A stretch of 64,000 bases of DNA from Hymenobacter roseosalivarius DSM 11622 (GTDB lineage Bacteria; Bacteroidota; Bacteroidia; Cytophagales; Hymenobacteraceae). Shown here one piece after another: positions 58,361-64,000 of this stretch. Made by a program: the position numbers and the translations under genes. The stretch is from contig NZ_FWWW01000091.1 in assembly GCF_900176135.1 (NCBI RefSeq), positions 62,001 to 126,000 of the forward strand. Reading direction: 5' to 3'. Under the pieces are notes generated by a model that was not told the origin of the DNA, ran no database searches, and worked only from the letters and a program-made list of their open reading frames with translations. Each line of letters begins with the position of its first letter. The first letter of the stretch is position 1.

Positions 58361-59767
58361 CTACCGCACCCGGTAGCCGCTTACGGCATAGTACAGCAGA
58401 TACGCGTAGCAGAGCGCGGGCACTACGAAGGCTACGCGCAGGCCGCCGCCGTGGGTAGCCAGCCAGCCCATGAGGGGCGGGATGATGGCCCCGCCGACGA
58501 TGGCCATGATGAGGTAGGAGGAGCCCTGCTTGGTGAATTGGCCCAATCCCTTGATTGCCAATGGGAAAATAACCGGCCACATGATGGAGTTGCACAGTCC
58601 GCAGAGCACGATCAGCCACAGAGCGGCTTCGCCGGTGGTCAGGATGGACGCCAGCACCAGGGCAACGCCGGCCGCGCACACTCCTATCAGCAGGCCACGG
58701 TTGGGGAAGCGCAGCAGCAGCGGAATACCCACCAGGCGTCCCACCAGGGAGCCAAACCAATAAGATGACACCAATACCGCGCCCACGGCTTTGGTAAAGC
58801 CCCCCGAGGTGTCAATAGGAGCGGGCTCCTGGCCGAAGAAGACCAAGGCGTAGTTGGTGGCTACATTCAGGCCCTGCACTAGGCTTTGGGTGAAGTCGCT
58901 AAGCTGCTGAATCCCCTGGGCCTCGCCGTAGCGAATCAGAAAAGAACCCAGGCCAACTTCAACGCCCACGTACACGAAGATGGCCACCACGCCCAGCGTG
59001 AGATGGGGAAAGCTGAGCGCGCTGGTGCGGGTGGTGACTTGGCCATCGGCATTCGGAGCCGCTTCCTCAGCGGGCAGGCTTTCAAGCTCGGGTAATTTTA
59101 GCAGGAAAAACACGCCGGCCAATACCACCAGAAAAGCCGCCAGGCCCATGTATGGGCCTTTTACTAGTTGGGCTTCTTGGTCGAGCCGCTGCGCCATTGG
59201 CAGCGCCGCCAGCTGGGCCTTCAGTGCTACCGAGCCGCCGAACAAGATCAGGCCGCCGACCAGCGGCGACAAGGCCCCACCGAAGTTGTTGGCCACGCCC
59301 ACGATGCTCACCCGCGCCGCCGCGTTGCGCGCTGGCCCCAGCACCGACACGTACGGGTTGGCTGCTACTTGCAGCAGCGTAATACCGGCACCCAACAGCC
59401 CCAGGGCCGTCAGAAACAAAGCAAATGTGCGGGAATTAGCCGCCGGCACAAACAGCAGGGCCCCGCAGGCCATCACCAGCAAACCCAGCACAATACCGTT
59501 TTTGTACCCCAGGCGCTTCAGCACAAAGCCGGCCGGCAACGACATCAGGAAGTAAGCCCCGAAAAACGCCGACTGCACCAAGGACGCCTGCAAGTCCGTT
59601 AGCTGGCACACGTCCTTCAGATACGGCATGAGCACGTCGTTGAAGTTGGTGACGGCCCCGAACAGAAAAAACAGGGCCGTCATGGCCATCATGGGCACGA
59701 CGTAGCCGCGGGCGGGAGCGGCCGAGCTGGTGGCGGCGGGAGAGGAGGTAGACGTAGGAGCAGCCAT
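58361..59767 (-). CDS. MFS sugar/H+ symporter, FucP/GluP type
   Basis: A 468-residue major-facilitator transporter with 12 predicted helices. After an Ala/Ser/Thr-rich N-terminus it shows FFLFGAVTNFNDVLMPYLKD, QSAFFGAYFLMSLPAGFVLK and RLGYKNGIVLGLLVMACGAL, which are typical of FucP / glucose-galactose symporters (the ND pair in helix 1 binds substrate and proton), and VAANPYVSVLGPARNAAARV in helix 5. A central loop (about 230-265) separates the halves. The actual sugar (fucose, glucose, galactose or N-acetylglucosamine) cannot be deduced. No catabolic genes sit next to it. Confidence 0.9.
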   Translation of the reverse strand: MAAPTSTSSPAATSSAAPARGYVVPMMAMTALFFLFGAVTNFNDVLMPYLKDVCQLTDLQASLVQSAFFGAYFLMSLPAGFVLKRLGYKNGIVLGLLVMACGALLFVPAANSRTFALFLTALGLLGAGITLLQVAANPYVSVLGPARNAAARVSIVGVANNFGGALSPLVGGLILFGGSVALKAQLAALPMAQRLDQEAQLVKGPYMGLAAFLVVLAGVFFLLKLPELESLPAEEAAPNADGQVTTRTSALSFPHLTLGVVAIFVYVGVEVGLGSFLIRYGEAQGIQQLSDFTQSLVQGLNVATNYALVFFGQEPAPIDTSGGFTKAVGAVLVSSYWFGSLVGRLVGIPLLLRFPNRGLLIGVCAAGVALVLASILTTGEAALWLIVLCGLCNSIMWPVIFPLAIKGLGQFTKQGSSYLIMAIVGGAIIPPLMGWLATHGGGLRVAFVVPALCYAYLLYYAVSGYRVR

Positions 59768-59834
59768 TGCGGGCGGGAAGAGGAAAGATGTGGGCCTTAA
59801 AGATAGAAATAGTGGGCGAAGCAGCGAAGAAGGT

Positions 59835-59884
59835 GGCAGAACGAAGCTCCCCTCCTCAACTGAGGAGGGGAGCTTCGTTCTGCC
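59835..59884. terminator. Palindromic hairpin between divergent genes
   Basis: 24-bp perfect arms GGCAGAACGAAGCTCCCC.. / ..GGGGAGCTTCGTTCTGCC, 2-nt centre. It is upstream of both the MFS gene and the methyltransferase gene, so its position does not fit a terminator; attenuator or REP-like unit are alternatives. Confidence 0.6.
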
Positions 59885-59922
59885 GGCGCTTTTCCCGACC
59901 TTTGCTCCCCACCTCCTAAAAA

Positions 59923-61116
59923 ATGCCCCCTATGGCCGACAACCGCCGCGACGACCCTTTTTTCATGACGGCTACCACGCAGTTTGGCCTCGAAGACGTG
60001 CTGACGCAGGAGCTGGAGCAGCTGGGGGCCAAAATTGAGCAGGTCCACAGCCGGGCCATCGAGTTTATTGGTAATAAGCAATTGCTCTACGAAGCGAACC
60101 TGTGGTGCCGCACCGCCATGCGCATTCTCAAGCCCTTCGCCGCCTTCTATGCCCCCGACGAAAAAGCCCTCTACCGCGAAGTAGGCCGCGTAGACTGGAG
60201 TCGCTACATCCAGCCCGATCAAACCTTCGCCATTACGGCCGTGGTGAACAAATCCACGTTTGAGCACTCGCTGTTCGTGGCCCAGCTGACCAAAGACGCC
60301 ATCGTGGACCAGTTTCGCGACCGAACGGGCGTGCGGCCCAGCGTGGACGTGAACAAGCCCGATATTCGCCTGCATCTGCACATGCTGGACAACGAAGTGA
60401 CTCTGTCGCTCGATGCCTCGGGCGAGTCGCTGCACCGGCGCGGCTACAGGCAGCAAACCAACGCGGCCCCGCTCAATGAGGTGCTGGCAGCGGGCCTGTT
60501 GCTGCTCACGGGCTGGGATGGCAAGAAGACCCTGGTGGACCCGATGTGCGGCTCAGGTACGCTGCTTACCGAGGCGGCACTTATTGCCCAGCGCATCGCG
60601 CCCGGCCTGTATCACCAGGGCAAATTCGGCTTTGAAAACTGGCCCGACTTCGACCTTGCCCTCTGGGAATCGGTGCGGCTCGACGCCCGCAACGCCCAGA
60701 TTGAGGAGCCCCAGGCCTACATCGGCGGCTCGGATATTTCGCCCGAGTTTCTGGAATTGGCCCGTCAGAACGTGGAAGCCGCTGGCCTGGAAGACTACAT
60801 TCGGCTGGCCGTACGCGACGTGCGGGAGGCCCAAGCACCCAAAGGCGACACCGGCCTGGTCATTATGAATCCGCCCTACGGCGAGCGAATTGGGGAGGAG
60901 GCACAGATGGAAACGCTCTACAAAACCATCGGCGACACCCTCAAAACTAACTTTCAGGGCTACGACGCCTATATTTTTACCGGCAACCTGGACGCGGCCA
61001 AGCGCGTGGGCCTAAAAGCCTCCCGCCGCATTCCGCTCTTCAACGGGCCTATCGACTGCCGCCTGCTTAAGTACGAGCTCTACCAGGGCTCGCGCCGGGC
61101 GGCGCGCCCGGAGTAG
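59923..61116 (+). CDS. THUMP-domain class I rRNA methyltransferase
   Basis: A 397-residue SAM-dependent methyltransferase resembling the RlmL N-terminal half / YpsC-type enzymes (23S rRNA guanine-N2). Residues 10-170 form the ferredoxin-like and THUMP domains (ATTQFGLEDVLTQELEQLGA, VGRVDWSRYIQPDQTFAITA); 180-390 is the Rossmann-like domain with GYRQQTNAAPLNEVLAAGLL, VDPMCGSGTLLTEAALIAQR (SAM loop), GGSDISPEFLELARQNVEAA and the catalytic MNPPYGERIG. ATG 59923 and ATG 59932 are both usable. A terminator does not follow; instead an inverted-repeat element starts 35 bp downstream. Confidence 0.93.
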   Translation: MPPMADNRRDDPFFMTATTQFGLEDVLTQELEQLGAKIEQVHSRAIEFIGNKQLLYEANLWCRTAMRILKPFAAFYAPDEKALYREVGRVDWSRYIQPDQTFAITAVVNKSTFEHSLFVAQLTKDAIVDQFRDRTGVRPSVDVNKPDIRLHLHMLDNEVTLSLDASGESLHRRGYRQQTNAAPLNEVLAAGLLLLTGWDGKKTLVDPMCGSGTLLTEAALIAQRIAPGLYHQGKFGFENWPDFDLALWESVRLDARNAQIEEPQAYIGGSDISPEFLELARQNVEAAGLEDYIRLAVRDVREAQAPKGDTGLVIMNPPYGERIGEEAQMETLYKTIGDTLKTNFQGYDAYIFTGNLDAAKRVGLKASRRIPLFNGPIDCRLLKYELYQGSRRAARPE

Positions 61117-61150
61117 GAGTAAGCGATATATAATCATAACGTTTTTAGCA

Positions 61151-61359
61151 GAACGTCATGCAGAGCAACGCGAAGCATCTCGCGTGCCGACGTTGCAATA
61201 GAAAAAGGCGGTCATGCTGAGCGAAATCGAAGCACCTCTACTGGGTACTAACGCAACGAAGCGGGAGGGATGCTTCGACAAGCAGACGCTAGATGGAGCC
61301 TGACAGATACTTTGGTAATAACCCCACGCGAGATGCTTCGCTCTGCTCTGCATGACGTT
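61151..61359. mobile_element. MITE-like inverted-repeat element (GTCATGC family), nested
   Basis: Arms GAACGTCATGCAGAGCAACG.. (61151-61186) and ..GCTCTGCATGACGTTC (61324-61359) are near-complementary and share GAAGCATCTCGCGTG. Inside is a second, weaker pair: GCGGTCATGCTGAGCG...CGAAGCA (61209-61236) and GATGCTTCGACAAGCAGACG (about 61269-61288), as if one unit had inserted in another. No coding capacity. Confidence 0.7.
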
Positions 61360-61437
61360 CTAGTGTTTTTCTTAACGTTGTTTGTGGTTCCGTTTCATCC
61401 CATCTCAATCAATCCTATCTACAATCCCGCCTCCCAC

Positions 61438-63300
61438 ATGAAAAAACTCTATTCAAACCTGCTCTTGCTGGTGCTACTGGTACCGCTGTGGGCAACAGCG
61501 CAAACGCCGGCCATCCAACGGGTAAACCCTACCAACTGGTGGGTGGGTATGAAAGAGCCGAAGCTGCAGCTGCTGGTGTATGGCCCCAATGCCGGCACGC
61601 TAACGTACACCATCAATCACCCCGGCGTGAAGCTGGTGAAAACCAACACCGTTGAAAACCCTAACTACGCCTTTCTGGACCTGACCATTGCGGCCTCTAC
61701 CAAGCCCGGCACGGTGCAGATTATTGGTAAAAAAGGACCCCAGACCGTCACCCAGGCCTGGGAGCTGAAGGCCCGCGACAATTCGCCCAAGGGGCAGGGC
61801 GTCACCCAGGCCGATTTCATCTACCTGGCTATGCCCGACCGCTTCGCTAACGGCGACCCGAGCAACGACAAGTTCGCCGATATGCGCGACCCTAATCACG
61901 ACCGGAGCAATGGGTTCTTACGCCACGGCGGCGACCTGGCGGGGGCCGCGCAGCGGCTGCCGTATCTTAAAGATCTGGGAATCACGGCTGTGTGGTTTAC
62001 GCCCGTTATCGAAAATAACCAGCCCCTGACCAATGAGGGCGGTACTATGCGGGCGTCTTATCACGGCTACGGCTTCACGGATCATTATAACGTGGACCGT
62101 CGCCTGGGGGGCAATTCTGCCTATAAAGCCTTCGTGGGCAAGGCGCACGCGGCCGGCCTGAAGGTAGTGCAGGACGCAGTGTACAACCATATTGGCAACA
62201 CGCACTGGTTTATTCAGGATCTGCCGATGAAAAGCTGGCTCCACCAGTGGCCGACCTACACCAACACCTCCTACCGCCAGCAGCCCATCACCGACCCGCA
62301 CGCGTCCCAGCTCGACCGCAAGGTGACGCTCGATGGCTGGTTTGTACCCTTCCTGCCCGACCTGAACCAGGAAAACCCCTACGTAGCCAATTTCCTGATT
62401 CAGCACGCCATCTGGACCGTGGAGAACTTCGGAGTGGATGCCTGGCGCATCGACACGTATATGTATAATGACCAGCCATTTATGAATCGCTGCAACCAAG
62501 CTTTGCTCACGGAGTACCCGCAGATTCACATCTTCGGGGAGTCATCAGTGAATAACGTAGTGGACCAGGCCTACTACGTGCGCAATAAGATTGATTTTCC
62601 CTTCAAATCTAATCAGCCAGGCGGGCTGGATTTCGTGCTGGAAGGCGCGATGGTGGACGGGCTAAAACACGACGGCAGCCCCCAGCGCATGTACGAAGCG
62701 CTAGCCCAAGACGCAGTCTATCAGGATCCTGCCAAACTGGTGACCTTCCTCGACAACCACGACCACGACCGGTTTTTGTCGGTGATGGGTGAGGATTACG
62801 ACAAATATAAGATGGGCCTGACCTGGCTGCTGACCACCCGCGGCATCCCGTCGATGTACTATGGTACCGAGATTCTGATGAAGAATCTCAAAAACCCCAC
62901 CGACGCCGAAGTACGCCGCGATTTCCCCGGTGGCTGGCCCGGCGACAAGCAGGATAAGTTTACGGCCGCCGGCCGCACGGCCCAGGAAAACGAAGCCTTC
63001 CAATTTGTGCGTACCCTGGCCACCTACCGTCGCGACCACCCCATGCTGCACTCCGGCAAGCTTATGCAATATCTGCCCCAGGATGGCATGTACGTGTACT
63101 TTCGCTATGATGACAAGGGCACGGTGATGGTCGCTACCAATGCTACCGACAAACCCATCGCCATGCATACGGCCCGCTTTTCCGAGCGCATGAGTGGCTT
63201 TACGAAGGCCCGTAATGTTCTCACGAATGAGACTCTGGACAGTGTAGCGACCGTGCAGGTGCCGGCAAAAACGGCCGTGGTTTTGGAGTTGATGCGCTAA
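61438..63300 (+). CDS. GH13 alpha-amylase-family enzyme (neopullulanase/cyclomaltodextrinase-like)
   Basis: A 620-residue secreted glycoside hydrolase acting on alpha-glucans. Signal peptide MKKLYSNLLLLVLLVPLWAT (ends AQ), an N-terminal Cyc-maltodextrinase-type beta domain (about 25-130; RVNPTNWWVGMKEPKLQLLV), the GH13 barrel (about 140-540) and a C-terminal beta domain. Catalytic residues: nucleophile Asp339 (VDAWRIDTY), acid/base Glu368 (IFGESSV) and Asp439 (FLDNHDHDR). QDAVYNHIGN is conserved region I. ATG 61438 is chosen for the signal. It resembles SusA, but no SusCD or other amylolytic genes lie in the window. Confidence 0.93.
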   Translation: MKKLYSNLLLLVLLVPLWATAQTPAIQRVNPTNWWVGMKEPKLQLLVYGPNAGTLTYTINHPGVKLVKTNTVENPNYAFLDLTIAASTKPGTVQIIGKKGPQTVTQAWELKARDNSPKGQGVTQADFIYLAMPDRFANGDPSNDKFADMRDPNHDRSNGFLRHGGDLAGAAQRLPYLKDLGITAVWFTPVIENNQPLTNEGGTMRASYHGYGFTDHYNVDRRLGGNSAYKAFVGKAHAAGLKVVQDAVYNHIGNTHWFIQDLPMKSWLHQWPTYTNTSYRQQPITDPHASQLDRKVTLDGWFVPFLPDLNQENPYVANFLIQHAIWTVENFGVDAWRIDTYMYNDQPFMNRCNQALLTEYPQIHIFGESSVNNVVDQAYYVRNKIDFPFKSNQPGGLDFVLEGAMVDGLKHDGSPQRMYEALAQDAVYQDPAKLVTFLDNHDHDRFLSVMGEDYDKYKMGLTWLLTTRGIPSMYYGTEILMKNLKNPTDAEVRRDFPGGWPGDKQDKFTAAGRTAQENEAFQFVRTLATYRRDHPMLHSGKLMQYLPQDGMYVYFRYDDKGTVMVATNATDKPIAMHTARFSERMSGFTKARNVLTNETLDSVATVQVPAKTAVVLELMR

Positions 63301-63318
63301 CCGCCAGGTGTCGCTTTT

Positions 63319-63368
63319 GCCGCTCTAAAACGCCCCCCAGGCTAGCCTGGGGGGCGTTTTAGAGCGGC
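63319..63368. terminator. 50-bp perfect palindrome, bidirectional terminator
   Basis: GCCGCTCTAAAACGCCCCCC.. and exact complement, centre GCT|AGC. It lies after the GH13 gene and overlaps the last three codons and stop of the convergent gene on the other strand. Confidence 0.9.
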
Positions 63369-63976
63369 CACTGCTGCCGTAGCTGCCGGTAGCCCGCGTG
63401 CTGATCCAGACCGGTGATGGACTCGAACATGCTCACGAAAGCGCGCACCAGTTCAGGGTCGGCCGTGAGCATGGCCCGCGCGTCGGTGAGCTTGTTCAGG
63501 TTGTATTGGCCCAGAAAAATAACCAAGGCCCGAAAAGGCTCTGGCCCTTCCAGATCTATCTGAATCAGTACTTGCAGCGGCAGCACGGGCAGCCGCAGGT
63601 GAGGCCCGAGGCCGGCGGCTTTCTGCTCCTGGTTTCGCGGGGCAGCGTCGAAAGCCGCCTGCACCTGGGTCAGCGTATGCTGGTGCGCCTGCCGCTGCGT
63701 GTCCCAGTCGGCCTCGGTGAGGGGCGTATCAGGGTTGAAATGCTGCCAGAAGGGCTGCACGTACTGGCTGAATAAGGGGTTTTTGGTGCCCGTTGGCGGA
63801 AATGCGACCACCTGCTCCTCCGTGCCGAGGGTAGCCAGGTAGAACTCGCGGGCATCCTGGGCGCGGGCCAGCAGCAACTCGTGGATGCGGGAGGTGAGCA
63901 GGTGCAGCTCGCGCGGATTGAGGGGCGGGTGGCGGAAATACTCGTACGGCTTGCCGATGGCGGCCGAGTCAGTCAT
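63359..63976 (-). CDS. Unrecognised protein, may continue beyond the right edge
   Basis: At least 205 residues from ATG 63976. A GTG at 63985 is also in frame, and the frame has no stop up to the end of the window (codons read AGSEFVAIMTDSAA), so the true start may be outside. The sequence is mainly helical: HLLTSRIHELLLARAQDARE, HQHTLTQVQAAFDAAPR, EPFRALVIFLGQYNLNKLTD and a C-terminal YRQLRQQWPL. No cofactor or catalytic motif, signal or membrane helix is evident, and I do not recognise the family. Its stop codon is inside a palindromic terminator. Confidence 0.7.
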   Translation of the reverse strand: MTDSAAIGKPYEYFRHPPLNPRELHLLTSRIHELLLARAQDAREFYLATLGTEEQVVAFPPTGTKNPLFSQYVQPFWQHFNPDTPLTEADWDTQRQAHQHTLTQVQAAFDAAPRNQEQKAAGLGPHLRLPVLPLQVLIQIDLEGPEPFRALVIFLGQYNLNKLTDARAMLTADPELVRAFVSMFESITGLDQHAGYRQLRQQWPL

Positions 63977-64000
63977 GATGGCCACAAACTCGCTGCCGGC

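Noticed and set aside
61600-63168. Several antisense frames opposite the GH13 gene
   Set aside because: They follow codon-position shadows and contain no recognisable domain.

Overview
The window is a GC-rich stretch of a Bacteroidota chromosome that looks like Hymenobacter or a close relative in the Cytophagales. This is an inference from gene content and style: many short lipoproteins with an LxSC or LxGC lipobox, a carboxypeptidase-regulatory-domain TonB-dependent receptor, DUF547/DUF2911/DUF4136/DUF4259/DUF4394/DUF1015 proteins, MutS2, a Bacteroidota-type tryptophan dioxygenase, almost no Shine-Dalgarno sequences, and a few promoters of the TTG...TAnnTTTG type. I see no prophage, complete insertion sequence, CRISPR array or rRNA operon. 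There is one tRNA, tRNA-Thr(UGU).

Layout. 0.4-7.8 kb: creatininase-family lipoprotein, gluconokinase, two small secreted proteins, a BLUF blue-light sensor, a tandem pair of HSL-type esterase lipoproteins and a SpoU/TrmH methyltransferase. 8-15.5 kb: two DUF4394 lipoprotein paralogues flank a decaying universal-stress-protein cluster (one intact gene, one truncated and frameshifted copy, one DUF2892 membrane gene broken by a 16-bp duplication) and an exported Gfo/Idh/MocA oxidoreductase. 15.9-18.4 kb: sigma factor, anti-sigma-like protein and outer-membrane barrel in one operon. 18.8-26.5 kb: mainly redox metabolism (CoA-binding protein, FAD dehydrogenase, Old Yellow Enzyme, aldo/keto reductase, tryptophan dioxygenase, serine dehydratase beta subunit) plus an AT-rich island. 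26.7-29.9 kb: TolC-like channel and membrane fusion protein with no pump gene beside them. 30-41 kb: housekeeping genes (gpsA, maf, pdxH, YqgE/AlgH, DUF349 protein, tRNA).

The most interesting gene system is at 41.7-45.9 kb: kaiC, kaiB, a second divergent kaiB and a double-PAS histidine kinase, packed as one operon without kaiA. KaiC keeps both ATPase glutamate pairs and a Ser-Ser pair at the clock phosphosites, so this looks like a KaiA-independent timer or oscillator with its own output kinase. 46-64 kb: fasciclin protein, porin-like barrel, acetyltransferase-like protein, TonB receptor, DUF547 and DUF4136 proteins, mutS2, murB, a sugar/H+ symporter, a THUMP rRNA methyltransferase, a GH13 amylase-type enzyme and an unrecognised gene at the right edge.

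Two non-genic patterns run through the window. First, a short motif TGGGGGGC followed by A/T (or its complement) occurs about 40 times by hand count, in both orientations, in genes and between them, far above my rough expectation of 2-3. Second, intergenic spaces are unusually rich in long palindromes and MITE-like inverted repeats: a perfect 78-bp palindrome at 22057, perfect 50-bp palindromes at 54464 and 63319, a 37-bp terminal-inverted-repeat element at 32281, a ~92-bp-arm repeat at 18511, and a GTCATGC...GCATGAC family at 11866, 57132 and 61151.
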